This document shows positions 1 to 7,957 of a stretch of 64,000 nt of DNA, in pieces. A program made the translations under genes and the position numbers. Origin of the DNA: Rhizobium rhizogenes NBRC 13257 (GTDB lineage Bacteria; Pseudomonadota; Alphaproteobacteria; Rhizobiales; Rhizobiaceae). The stretch spans positions 124,001 to 188,000 of the forward strand of contig NZ_BAYX01000006.1 of assembly GCF_000696095.1 (NCBI RefSeq). The letters are read 5' to 3'. The notes below the pieces were generated by a model. The model saw only the letters and a list, made by a program, of their open reading frames with translations, had not been told where the DNA came from and did no database searches. Each line of letters starts with the position of its first letter. Position 1 is the stretch's first letter.

Positions 1-418
1 CGTTGATGCAGGGAATGTTGATGGAGTGGTCGCCGCCGAGTACGACGGGGAGCGCGCCCGCGGCAAGGATCTTGCGAACACCGAACTCGATATTGGCGTG
101 GCTCGTCATCGTGTCGGTGTGCACGATGTCGGCATCGCCTATGTCTACGATCCTGACGCCTTCGAGATAGGTGACGTCATCTTCGTGATCATAGGCTCCG
201 GCATGGCCGAAGGAAAACAGCGTGGAAGCCTCGCGGATGCTGCGTGGCCCGAAGCGGGCACCGGAGCGCCATTGCGTGCCGAAGTCGAAGGGTGCGCCGA
301 GGATTGCGACATCGGCGTCGATCGCGTCCCAGTTTTCGACATAAGGGCTTTTGGCGAAGGTGGAAATGCCGACGAAGGGTAGATTCAGCCGGCCCGTATT
401 GTAACCGTGAGCAGCCAT
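1..418 (-). CDS. Agmatinase-family ureohydrolase, N-terminal part (cut by window edge)
   Basis: This is a Mn-dependent ureohydrolase of the arginase/agmatinase superfamily, which releases urea from a guanidino compound in the cytoplasm. About 139 residues are visible. They include the agmatinase-type N-terminal block (PFVGISTF, then GAPFDFGTQWRSG and FGPRSIREAS), a conserved DIGDAD stretch and the first metal motif GGDHS near the edge. The start at 418 follows an AAAGGAAG ribosome site. The gene begins 19 nt after the ABC ATPase stop on the same strand, so it is probably the last gene of that operon. This suggests the importer carries a guanidino compound such as agmatine, guanidinobutyrate or arginine. 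The substrate cannot be settled without the missing C-terminus; the family also contains guanidinobutyrase, guanidinopropionase and proclavaminate amidinohydrolase. Confidence 0.85.
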   Translation of the reverse strand, partial: MAAHGYNTGRLNLPFVGISTFAKSPYVENWDAIDADVAILGAPFDFGTQWRSGARFGPRSIREASTLFSFGHAGAYDHEDDVTYLEGVRIVDIGDADIVHTDTMTSHANIEFGVRKILAAGALPVVLGGDHSINIPCIN

Positions 419-437
419 GGGTCTTCCTTTCAAGATA

Positions 438-1220
438 TCAAAATGCGCGTTCGCGCCAGGTTTGCAGGAATTGCGAAAGGCGCTCGCTTTTCGGCGCCGC
501 GAAAAGTGTTTGCGGCGGACCGTCCTCAACAATGCGGCCCCCGTCCATGAAGACGACGCGGTTGGCCGCGTGCGCGGCAAACCCCATTTCGTGGGTGACG
601 ATGAGCATGGTCATGCCTTCGGAGGCGAGCGCTCTCATGACCGAGAGAACCTCGCCCACCAGCTCCGGGTCCAGTGCCGAGGTCGGCTCGTCGAACAGCA
701 TCACTTTCGGTTTCATGGCGAGCGCCCGGGCGATTGCCACGCGCTGCTTCTGCCCACCGGAAAGATTTTCGGGACGGCGGTCGGCGAACGCTGTGAGCCC
801 CACCTTGGCCAGCGCCGCGTGTCCTGTTGCTTCCGCTTCGGCGCGAGTGACGCGGTGGACGAGCCGGAGCGCAAGCGTCACGTTGTCGAGCACGTTCATG
901 TGCGGCCAGAGATGGAAATGCTGGAAGACGATGCCAAGAGGACGGCGAGCGTCGGCCAGCTCCTTCGTGCCGGCACGTTCACGCCCCAGTGGCGTCTCCC
1001 GCCAGCCCATCATCCGGCCGAACACATTCACCTCGCCGGCGTCGTAGGGATCGAGAAAGGCAATGGAACGCAGGAGCGTGCTTTTGCCTGAGCCGGAGGG
1101 ACCGATGATGCAGGTGACATCGCCGGCATGAATATCAAGATCGATGCCGTTCAGTACCGTTCTTCCGCCGAAGCGTTTCTCAAGTCCGCGAACCGATATC
1201 GCCGCCGGTGTTGCTGTCAT
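438..1220 (-). CDS. Polar amino-acid ABC importer, ATP-binding protein (GlnQ/HisP type)
   Basis: The 260-residue ATPase drives import by the two downstream-named permeases at 1222-2519. Visible motifs are Walker [10 protein letters not shown] (residues 40-48), a Q-loop [10 protein letters not shown], the signature [15 protein letters not shown] and Walker [18 protein letters not shown] (here [14 protein letters not shown]). These are typical of the PAAT family for polar amino acids and opines. The start at 1220 lies one base after the permease stop at 1222. A longer reading frame to 1283 would run into the permease gene and has no family homology in its extra part. It is translated between the permease genes and the agmatinase. 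Confidence 0.93.
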   Translation of the reverse strand: MTATPAAISVRGLEKRFGGRTVLNGIDLDIHAGDVTCIIGPSGSGKSTLLRSIAFLDPYDAGEVNVFGRMMGWRETPLGRERAGTKELADARRPLGIVFQHFHLWPHMNVLDNVTLALRLVHRVTRAEAEATGHAALAKVGLTAFADRRPENLSGGQKQRVAIARALAMKPKVMLFDEPTSALDPELVGEVLSVMRALASEGMTMLIVTHEMGFAAHAANRVVFMDGGRIVEDGPPQTLFAAPKSERLSQFLQTWRERAF

Positions 1221-1221
1221 G

Positions 1222-1872
1222 TCAGAAGCCTTTCGCTGCAAGGCGGCGCTCTGCGTAGAAGCCGATCCGCGCAATGGTTTCAACGAGCGCCCAATAGAGC
1301 AGGGCGACGGTCACGTAGGGCGTGACGACCGCGAAACTGATGGAGCTGATGGTGCCCGCGACTTTCGTCAGTTCGCCGAGCGTGATGACGGACAGAACGG
1401 CCGATTCCTTCACCAGATTGATCGCCTGCCCAATGGAGGGCGGAAGCGTCAGCCTCATCGCCTGCGGTAGTTCCACGTACAAGAATGTCTGGCCGGGTGT
1501 GAGGCCGAGCATGGCGGCCGCCTCACATTCGCCCTTCGGCACCGCATTGAACCCTGCGCGGAAGATTTCCGCGAAGGGGCCAGCACCATAAAGACCGAGA
1601 CCGACAATGCCGGCGACATAGGGGCTGAGCACCAAACCGAATTGCGGACCGCCGTAATAGAGAAGGAAGAGCACCAGTGCCAGAGGTGCGCCGCGGGCGA
1701 ATTCGACATAGACCCGGATCGCTAGGGACAGGGGCCGCAAGCGGCTGCGCAGGGACAATGCCAGCAGGATGCCGACCAGAACGGCGATGCAAATTCCGCA
1801 AGCCGACACGGCGGCCGTGATGGCAAGACCGGAGAGATAAAGCGGAAGATCGTTGAAAAAGCCGATCATCAT
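1222..1872 (-). CDS. Polar amino-acid ABC importer permease, second subunit
   Basis: This is a 216-residue inner-membrane permease of the HisMQ/GlnP type. It has about five hydrophobic segments and the cytoplasmic EAA loop ([13 protein letters not shown]) that contacts the ATPase. The start at 1872 gives an ATGA overlap with the stop of the first permease gene. The open frame extends upstream to 2130, but that part is out-of-frame translation of the neighbour. With the permease at 1869-2519 it should form a heterodimeric channel. Confidence 0.92.
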   Translation of the reverse strand: MMIGFFNDLPLYLSGLAITAAVSACGICIAVLVGILLALSLRSRLRPLSLAIRVYVEFARGAPLALVLFLLYYGGPQFGLVLSPYVAGIVGLGLYGAGPFAEIFRAGFNAVPKGECEAAAMLGLTPGQTFLYVELPQAMRLTLPPSIGQAINLVKESAVLSVITLGELTKVAGTISSISFAVVTPYVTVALLYWALVETIARIGFYAERRLAAKGF

Positions 1873-2519
1873 CGTCTGGCCCCTTGCGTGAGGCGGCGCT
1901 CCATCAAGAGACCGATACCGGCCAAAGCCGCGCCGACGGCCACATAAAGCAGAAGGGCTGAGGCATAGGCCTCCAACGGGCGGAATGTCGACGCCGCCAC
2001 TTGCTGTGCCCTGCGGGTGACATCCATGACCGCGATGACGGAGACGAGGGAAGAATTCTTCACCAGCGCCTGCATCTCGCCGACAAGCGCTGGCAGCATC
2101 GTGCGTACAGCTTGCGGCACCTCGATGCACAAGAAGGTTTGAGCCACCGTAAGTCCAAGCATTTCGGCCGCCTCGATCTGTCCCCTCGGCACTGCCAGAA
2201 GTCCCGCGCGGTAGATCTCCGATTGGAAGGCGGCGGTGTTGAGTGCCAGTGCCAGGGCAGCAGCTACCGGCGGCTCCAGTTCGAGGCCGAGAAATGGCAG
2301 CAGATAGAAGATAACGAGAAGCTGGACGAGAATCGGCGTGCCACGCCAGAACGAGACATATAGTCCGGCGGCGGCACGTCGCAGCCGGCCGCTGCGCGAG
2401 GCGGCCGCAAGCAGCACGGCCAGTGGCACGCCGAGCAGAAGCGCCGAAAAGCTGACCGTGACGGTGGTGAGGAGACCATCAAGAAGAGCTGGCCAGACGC
2501 CTGCCAATGTTCTGTCCAT
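1869..2519 (-). CDS. Polar amino-acid ABC importer permease, first subunit
   Basis: This 216-residue membrane protein begins MDRTLAGVW and has an N-terminal membrane segment, the EAA loop (PRGQIEAAEMLGL) and a C-terminal hydrophobic helix. It is related in sequence to the following permease, as expected for a HisQ/HisM-like pair. The start at 2519 lies 19 bases after the binding-protein stop, behind a GGGGGAACC-like ribosome site. The upstream open frame to 2609 overlaps the binding-protein gene and is not used. Confidence 0.92.
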   Translation of the reverse strand: MDRTLAGVWPALLDGLLTTVTVSFSALLLGVPLAVLLAAASRSGRLRRAAAGLYVSFWRGTPILVQLLVIFYLLPFLGLELEPPVAAALALALNTAAFQSEIYRAGLLAVPRGQIEAAEMLGLTVAQTFLCIEVPQAVRTMLPALVGEMQALVKNSSLVSVIAVMDVTRRAQQVAASTFRPLEAYASALLLYVAVGAALAGIGLLMERRLTQGARR

Positions 2520-2538
2520 GAGCGGTTCCCCCTTGCCC

Positions 2539-3384
2539 TTACTTAGCGGCGGGAAGCGCTTCCGGCAGTTCCATTGGAGCGCCAAACCACTTTTTCTGCA
2601 GCTCGGCAAGCTTGCCGGATTTGTTGAGCTTGATGAGTTCCGCGTCGATCAGCGCGTTGAGCGAGGTGCTGTCGGCGTCGTTGCGGCCGGCCCAGGAGAA
2701 ATAGGTCTTCGGTCCGAAGGTGGGCAGCACGACTTCGAAGATATCCGGCCGCTGGCGCGCCGCTTCAAGCAGGTTCGGCAATGAGTTGACGACGGCGTGG
2801 ATGCGACCCGTAGCAAGGTCGGCATAGGCTTCGGAGAAGTCGGTGTAGGTCGAAACGGTTACGTCGGCCTTACCGGAAGCTTTCAGTTCAGTCGTGAATG
2901 TCTCAAGCGCCGCGAGTTGGGCGGAACCTGCCTGCGAGCCGACGGGCTTGCCGGCGATATCTTCCGGCTTGGTGATTTCGGCATCGCCCTTTCGCTTTAG
3001 CACAGCCATCGTGGCATCCGCGATCGGTACAGAAAGATGATAGGCGTTCATGCGCTCCGGCGTGACTGTGACCGAGGTGACGACATAATCGAAGCGGCTG
3101 GCAGCAAGACCCGGCAGGATACCCTGCCAGGGCAGATCGAGGCGCTTCAGCTCGACTCCGGGCAGTTCTTTCATGACGTCTTCCATGATGTCGGCGGAAT
3201 AACCAACGATCTTCCCACCCTCGACAAATTCGAACGGCGCAAAACGCGCCTCGGTGGCGACGGTGAAAACCTTCGTCGTCTTGATTTTGTCGAGCAGGTC
3301 GGCCGCGTGCGCGACGGGTGCCATCATGGCGACAGCAAGCGCAGCGCCCGCCAGAAGGATTCTCGAATTCCGGATGATTGTCAT
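2539..3384 (-). CDS. Polar amino-acid ABC importer, periplasmic binding protein
   Basis: This 281-residue family-3 solute-binding protein begins with a signal peptide (residues 1 to about 27, cut after AHA). The mature part carries the family pattern FTVATEARFAPFEF, then VGYSADIMEDVMKEL and LDLPWQGILPGL. The acidic and aromatic ligand contacts (FAPF, R in SVTVTPERM) are present, consistent with an amino-acid or guanidino ligand. It is the first gene of the five-gene minus-strand operon ending in the ureohydrolase. The divergent LysR gene is separated from it by 127 bases. Confidence 0.93.
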   Translation of the reverse strand: MTIIRNSRILLAGAALAVAMMAPVAHAADLLDKIKTTKVFTVATEARFAPFEFVEGGKIVGYSADIMEDVMKELPGVELKRLDLPWQGILPGLAASRFDYVVTSVTVTPERMNAYHLSVPIADATMAVLKRKGDAEITKPEDIAGKPVGSQAGSAQLAALETFTTELKASGKADVTVSTYTDFSEAYADLATGRIHAVVNSLPNLLEAARQRPDIFEVVLPTFGPKTYFSWAGRNDADSTSLNALIDAELIKLNKSGKLAELQKKWFGAPMELPEALPAAK

Positions 3385-3470
3385 AGTCTTGTTCCCCTGC
3401 TTTTTCGAGATCGTTTCGTGATCCCTGAAGGAGAGGAAAGCATGGACAATAGCTCAGAAAAATAGGAAAG

Positions 3471-3487
3471 TGATGAAGTTTACATCA
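3471..3487. promoter_or_regulatory. Candidate LysR-type operator between divergent genes
   Basis: The 17-bp interrupted palindrome TGATGAAGTTTACATCA has 5-bp arms around 7 bases and fits the T-N11-A pattern used by LysR-type regulators. It lies 24 bases before the LysR start and about 90 bases before the binding-protein start. This is a usual place for autoregulation and activation of a divergent operon. Confidence 0.5.
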
Positions 3488-3511
3488 GAATTATTAATGT
3501 GAGGACAGCGG

Positions 3512-4456
3512 ATGCTGCTGGCTCAATCCGATCTCCGATCCTTGACGGTGTTTCGCGCAGTCGTAGAGCATAAGAGTTTTCTCGGCGCGCAAATCGCGCT
3601 CGGCCTCAGCCAGTCCGCCATCAGCTTCCACATCAAGGCGCTGGAAGATCGTTTAGGTTTCAAGCTGTGCCGACGGGGCCGCTCAGGTTTCGAGCTGACG
3701 GATCGTGGCGTTATCGTACACGAGCGGTCGAAAGGGCTTTTTCTGGCACTCAATGCCTTTGAAAGCGACATTGGCGCACTCAAAAACCGCATTACCGGCA
3801 CACTGAGGCTTGGCCTGATCGACAACACCATCACTGATAGCGACCTGCCGATCCACCGGGTGATTGCTCGTATCAGCGAGAAGGCCCCCGAAGCGCGCGT
3901 TGAACTGGCAATCGACACCCCTGACGCGCTGCTTTCCGAAATCGCCAATGGCGGATTAGACATCGCGCTTTTACCGGAAACACAACCCTACCAGGGTCTG
4001 AAGCTCTCCCGACTTCGGGAGGAAATCCATTCGCTCTACTGCGCCCAAGGGCACCCGCTCTTCAAGCAAGGGGGCGCAGAGCTGACGATAGAACATATCG
4101 AGTCTTTCGATTTCGTGGTGCGGCCGTACGCCAACATGCGTGAATTGCAATTCTTTCCGCGGGCACGAACTCGCGCAGTCGCCTCGAATATGGAGGCGCA
4201 GGCGATGTTCATTATGTCCGGACACTATCTCGGTTACTTGCCCGACCATTATGCCCGCGACTGGGTTCAGAAAGGTTGCTTCCGACCGCTTATGCCGGAT
4301 GAAACTCGAATTCACTCCACCTTCATCATAGCCACGCGTTCCGCGGAAAAACCTTCAACCATCCTTGACTTCTTCATCCGCGAACTGGCCGGCATTGCGT
4401 CGGAATCCTTACACAAGAGGCATTCTCCCGCAGTGGCGGGCGTGGCGCGGCTATAA
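3512..4456 (+). CDS. LysR-type transcriptional regulator
   Basis: This 314-residue regulator has an N-terminal winged helix-turn-helix (about residues 8-67; motifs VFRAVVEHKSF, LSQSAISFHIKALEDRLG) and a two-lobed substrate-binding domain (about 95-300). It is divergent from the amino-acid importer and ureohydrolase operon and is likely its regulator, responding to the imported compound or a breakdown product. The start is preceded by a GTGAGGAC-like ribosome site. The helix-turn-helix is complete from this start. Confidence 0.92.
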   Translation: MLLAQSDLRSLTVFRAVVEHKSFLGAQIALGLSQSAISFHIKALEDRLGFKLCRRGRSGFELTDRGVIVHERSKGLFLALNAFESDIGALKNRITGTLRLGLIDNTITDSDLPIHRVIARISEKAPEARVELAIDTPDALLSEIANGGLDIALLPETQPYQGLKLSRLREEIHSLYCAQGHPLFKQGGAELTIEHIESFDFVVRPYANMRELQFFPRARTRAVASNMEAQAMFIMSGHYLGYLPDHYARDWVQKGCFRPLMPDETRIHSTFIIATRSAEKPSTILDFFIRELAGIASESLHKRHSPAVAGVARL

Positions 4457-4625
4457 GGCTTGCCCAATTCTGCGGTGGTATAAAGTTCCCGCAATCATTT
4501 CACCGTTGATGCGGACCACCGGCGACACGAATTTCATGGCGGAGGTGATGAAAACCTCGGCGGCGGCTAGCTCTCATGGGCTGTGAATGCGCGTTCTTCC
4601 ACCGCGCAGTTCACAAGCATAACCC
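4455..4625 (-). pseudogene. Remnant of a class-IV PLP aminotransferase (D-amino-acid or branched-chain type), frameshifted
   Basis: Translating the minus strand gives pieces of one C-terminal aminotransferase domain in different frames. VEERAFTAHE is followed by a stop. AAAEVFITSAMKFVSPVVRI comes next in a second frame, and LRELYTTAELG in a third. In intact fold-type IV enzymes these motifs occur in this order (V.ERPFT, A.EAF.TS, P.V.IDG, RLRELY). At least two frameshifts or small deletions are needed to explain it. The remnant fills the space between the LysR stop and the pxpA stop. The assignment rests on motif order only. Confidence 0.6.
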
Positions 4626-5402
4626 TTATGGAAGGGGCGGGCGGGCAAAGGGAGCGAATTCTATCCCTTCCGCGGCGAGTGCGTTGCGCAGCGACTGTGC
4701 CATTGCGACAGCGCCAGGAGTATCGCCATGGACGCAGATGCTGGCCGCCTGGACCGGCAGCTTGCGGCCACCGATGGTTGGGATTTCTCCGTCACGAACC
4801 ATGGACAAAACCTGGTCCATGCTCTTTTGCAGATCATGAATGACCGCGCCTTCTCGCTGCCGGGATGTCAGCATGCCGTTGTCGTCATAAGTCCGGTCGG
4901 CATAGACTTCGCAGGCGATTTTCAGGCCGGCCCTTTCGGCAGCCTTCATGGTCTCCGAATAGGGAAGGGTGAGGAAGACGAGAGAGGGATCGACAGCCTT
5001 GATGGCACGCACGCAGACATCCGCCAGGATAGGATCTTCGGCTGCCATGTTGCCGAGCGAGCCGTGGGTCTTCATGTGGCTGATCGGCCAGCCGAGTGCG
5101 CTTGCCATGCCCTGGATCGCAGCGATCTGGTAGATCAGTTGCGCCTCGATATCCTCGGGACGTTCGCCGGAGATGCGGCGCCGGCCGAAGCCGTAGAGAT
5201 CCATGAAGGAGGGATGCGCGCCGATTGCAACGCCTGAAGCCTTGGCGGCGAGGATCGTGTCGCGCATGACCACCGGATCGCCGGCATGGAAGCCGCAGGC
5301 AATATTGGCGGTCGTGATCAGTTCGAGCATGGCCTTGTCGTCGCCGATCGTATAGGCGCCGTAGCCTTCTCCCATGTCGCAGTTCAAATCAATCGTTGCC
5401 AT
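4626..5402 (-). CDS. pxpA: 5-oxoprolinase subunit A (LamB/YcsF family)
   Basis: PxpA works with PxpB and PxpC to hydrolyse 5-oxo-L-proline (pyroglutamate) to glutamate with ATP. The 258-residue protein shows the family blocks IDLNCDMGEGYG at the start, NIACGFHAGDP (about 40-50), IGAHPSFMDLYGFGRR (about 68-83), then KTHGSLGN and CVHGDTPGA near the end. The start at 5402 begins exactly at the conserved N-terminus; the open frame to 5474 adds only unrelated residues. It is divergent from pxpBC, with about 220 bases between the translation starts holding an operator-like palindrome. In most genomes all three pxp genes lie in one direction, so the split is slightly unusual. Confidence 0.93.
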   Translation of the reverse strand: MATIDLNCDMGEGYGAYTIGDDKAMLELITTANIACGFHAGDPVVMRDTILAAKASGVAIGAHPSFMDLYGFGRRRISGERPEDIEAQLIYQIAAIQGMASALGWPISHMKTHGSLGNMAAEDPILADVCVRAIKAVDPSLVFLTLPYSETMKAAERAGLKIACEVYADRTYDDNGMLTSRQREGAVIHDLQKSMDQVLSMVRDGEIPTIGGRKLPVQAASICVHGDTPGAVAMAQSLRNALAAEGIEFAPFARPPLP

Positions 5403-5502
5403 GCAGCTTGCTCCCAGTCGACGATTCCGGCCTGATACGGCAGCATAATTCTCTACCGTTCTGTTGCATTGCACGAACTTTGTTCATATCATCCGGCCAC
5501 GG

Positions 5503-5526
5503 TTGACATACAGTTGGTATACTGAA
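5503..5526 (+). promoter_or_regulatory. Candidate operator (TTGGTATACTGAA) beside a TTGACA element, pxpA/pxpB intergenic
   Basis: TTGGTATACTGAA at 5514-5526 is nearly identical to sites at 13429-13441 and 13260-13272. It contains a GTATAC core. A perfect TTGACA hexamer lies at 5503-5508, so the palindrome would fall between -35 and -10 of a rightward promoter. The -10 element is not clear. The GTATAC-centred palindrome suits FCD-subfamily GntR proteins, two of which are encoded just downstream. Confidence 0.6.
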
Positions 5527-5622
5527 ATAGCAAGTCCGATGAATTTGGAAAGCGCACCGATTTTGACAAGCGGTGCTCTCTTTCCGATTTGCCAGATTGA
5601 CGGAAGGAGGGGTGTCGGCGCA

Positions 5623-6348
5623 ATGGCCGAAATGTTCCCACGCATTCGCGCTTGCGGCGACAGCATGCTGTCGGTCGAACTCGCCGATCATATCGACGAT
5701 GGTGTCAACAGGCGCATCATCGCGCTCTTCGATGAGCTGAACCGTAATCCCGTTGCGGGCATCGAAGAAATGGCCCCGACCTATCGTTCTCTCAGCGTCA
5801 TCTACGATCCCGCGATCATCCGCGGTGGAGCGCTTGCCGATGCGCTGCAAAAGCGACTCCAGGCTTTGTCCGTGACAGATACCGCCTCGCGCTGCTTCAG
5901 CGTACCCGTCGTCTACGGTGGCGCCGTCGGAATCGATCTCGACGAGCTGGCTCGCATGAAGGACATGACGACGGTCGAACTCGTCAATCTGCACGCGAGC
6001 GTCGAATATCGTGTTTACATGATCGGCTTTGCGCCCGGTTTCGCCTATCTCGGCGGCCTCCCGGATGTGTTGCATACGCCGCGGTTGGCCGCGCCGCGCC
6101 AACGGATCGAGGCAAGTGCCATCGGCATAGGCGGTAAACAGGCCAGCATCAATTCAGTGCCGGGGCCGAGCGGTTGGCGCTTTATCGGCCGCACGCCGGT
6201 CAGGCTTTTCGATCCTCATCGGACGCCGCCTTTTCTTCTCAAGGCCGGAGATCGCATCCGCTTTCGTCCCATTGGTGAGGCCGAGGCGGCGCGTCTCGAT
6301 ACGATGGTCGCTGCGGGCCAGACCGTTCTGGAGCCCGAAGTAGCATGA
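5623..6348 (+). CDS. pxpB: 5-oxoprolinase subunit B (KipI/allophanate-hydrolase subunit 1 family)
   Basis: PxpB and PxpC form the complex that acts with PxpA on 5-oxoproline. The 241-residue product starts PRIRACGDSMLSVEL like KipI/PxpB proteins. It carries the family hallmark MIGFAPGFAYLGGLP at about residues 127-141 and the later PGPSGWRFIGRTP block. The start at 5623 follows a GGAAGGAGG ribosome site. An alternative ATG at 5539 would add 28 residues without family homology. The 3' end overlaps pxpC by 4 nt. Confidence 0.92.
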   Translation: MAEMFPRIRACGDSMLSVELADHIDDGVNRRIIALFDELNRNPVAGIEEMAPTYRSLSVIYDPAIIRGGALADALQKRLQALSVTDTASRCFSVPVVYGGAVGIDLDELARMKDMTTVELVNLHASVEYRVYMIGFAPGFAYLGGLPDVLHTPRLAAPRQRIEASAIGIGGKQASINSVPGPSGWRFIGRTPVRLFDPHRTPPFLLKAGDRIRFRPIGEAEAARLDTMVAAGQTVLEPEVA

Positions 6349-7316
6349 TGCATTTGCGGATCCTTCAAGCGGGGCCCATGGTGACGGTTCAGGATCGCGG
6401 CCGCAGGGGATTGCTGCATTCCGGCGTCTCCGGCTCCGGGCCGATGGATGCGCCGTCCTTCCGTATTGCCAACGCACTGGTGGGCAACAGGCAGGATATG
6501 GCGGCTCTTGAGTTTGCCAGCGCCGGCGGCACGTTCGAGGTCACCGAGCCGGTTCGTTTTGCCGTCACCGGCGGCGACGTGGATATCCGGATAGACGGCT
6601 CGGCCGTGCGCCCATGGGAGAGCCATGATCTCTTTCCCGGGTCTACGCTCGTCGTCGGCGGCTTGCGATCGGCCGTTTGGGGATATGTCGCGTTTGCCGG
6701 CGGCATCGATACGCCGTTGATCTTGGGTTCCCGCGCCACGCATTTGCGCACCGGCCTCGGTGGCCATGAAGGACGTTGCCTGCGGACTGGCGATCTCTTG
6801 CCGATCGGTTCCCTCGATCCCATGCCGCATCTTGCGCTTACAAAGCCGTGGCGCCGATCCAATCGCCCCATCAATGTCGTGGCAGGGCCGCAGGATGATT
6901 ATTTCGATGCATCCGCTTGGCGTACCTTCCTTGGGAGTTCGTTCGTCGTATCCACCAGCCGCGATCGCATGGCGCAAATGCTGGATGGGCCTGTGATCTC
7001 GGCCTGCCGAGGCAACGATATCGTCTCGGATGGTACCACACTTGGATCGATCCAGATCCCAGGCTCCGGCCGGCCGATCGTCTTGATGGCCGAACGCCAG
7101 ACGACCGGCGGCTATCCGAAAATAGCGACTGTGGCCTCCGTCGACGTGCCACGGTTGGCGCAGATCCCAAGCGGTATGGCGATCCGTTTTCGCTTGATTT
7201 CCCAAGCCACGGCAGAGGCGCTGCTGGTCGCAGAGCGACAAGCCCTGCAGGATGTGATTACGGATCTGTCCGAAAAGACAAAGCCAATGAGCGTCGCACA
7301 AGAGGTAGCGCCATGA
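6345..7316 (+). CDS. pxpC: 5-oxoprolinase subunit C (KipA/biotin-dependent carboxyltransferase-like)
   Basis: The 323-residue protein carries the KipA/PxpC pattern: LQAGPMVTVQDRGRRGLL near the N-terminus, SGSGPMD, then VAGPQDDYF in the middle and QTTGGYPKIATV near the C-terminus. Related proteins are the urea-amidolyase carboxyltransferase domain and KipA. With the pxpA and pxpB neighbours, the 5-oxoprolinase role is the best fit. It overlaps pxpB and the following gntR gene by 4 nt each (ATGA), which indicates translational coupling. Confidence 0.92.
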   Translation: MMHLRILQAGPMVTVQDRGRRGLLHSGVSGSGPMDAPSFRIANALVGNRQDMAALEFASAGGTFEVTEPVRFAVTGGDVDIRIDGSAVRPWESHDLFPGSTLVVGGLRSAVWGYVAFAGGIDTPLILGSRATHLRTGLGGHEGRCLRTGDLLPIGSLDPMPHLALTKPWRRSNRPINVVAGPQDDYFDASAWRTFLGSSFVVSTSRDRMAQMLDGPVISACRGNDIVSDGTTLGSIQIPGSGRPIVLMAERQTTGGYPKIATVASVDVPRLAQIPSGMAIRFRLISQATAEALLVAERQALQDVITDLSEKTKPMSVAQEVAP

Positions 7317-7957
7317 CACAACCGCTTGCCAAGCAGGCCTACACCAAGATCATCGAAATGATCCTGTCGGGCGCGCTCATGCCGGGGGATGCCTTGCAGG
7401 AGGCCAAGCTGGGCGACGCGCTGGACATGTCGCGCACACCCGTTCGCGAAGCAATCAAACGCATCGAAGCCGAAGGGTTGGTGACGCAGGATGGACGCTT
7501 CCTGAAGGTGCGACAGCTTTCCGGCGAGGAGGTGGAGGAAATCTTCTTCTTGCGCCAGACGCTCGAAGCCCATTCGGCTCGCGCGGCGACGGGGCTTCCC
7601 GCCGGTCGACTGGATGAGATAGAGGCGCGCGTCCGCCGTCTGCAATTGGAGGGACCGGGGGAAGAGGACGAACAGCGTCGTGTCGACGACGACTTTCATC
7701 GCATGTTGGCGGCGGCAACCGGCAGCAGCATGATCGTCGCCACCATCGACGATCTCCGCCGTCGCACCTGCATGTTCGACCACAACCAGGTTCCGGATCG
7801 CTTTCTTAAAGGATGCGCCGAGCATCTCGAGATTATCGCCGCGCTACGGGCGGGTGACGGCGAAACGGCAGGCCGGCTGATGGCCGTGCATGTCGCCAAT
7901 GCGCGCGATGCCATTCTGGCGCGCCTGAAATCCTCCGACGAGGGATCCGATCGATGA
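7313..7957 (+). CDS. GntR-family regulator, FCD domain (first of two in the module)
   Basis: This 214-residue regulator has an N-terminal winged helix (about 5-70; LGDALDMSRTPVREAIKRIEAEGLV) and an all-helical FCD effector domain (about 80-205). Likely metal and ligand residues are visible: D and H in DDDFHRML, H in CAEHLEII, and H in AVHVANAR. It lies inside the pxpBC operon and overlaps both neighbours. It is therefore probably the local repressor of 5-oxoproline use and a good candidate for binding the repeated TTGGTATAC sites. Confidence 0.93.
   Translation: MTQPLAKQAYTKIIEMILSGALMPGDALQEAKLGDALDMSRTPVREAIKRIEAEGLVTQDGRFLKVRQLSGEEVEEIFFLRQTLEAHSARAATGLPAGRLDEIEARVRRLQLEGPGEEDEQRRVDDDFHRMLAAATGSSMIVATIDDLRRRTCMFDHNQVPDRFLKGCAEHLEIIAALRAGDGETAGRLMAVHVANARDAILARLKSSDEGSDR

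Noticed and set aside
5503..5523. TTGACA and TATACT as a complete promoter
   Set aside because: The spacing between the hexamers is only 9 bases. TATACT is better explained as part of the operator palindrome.
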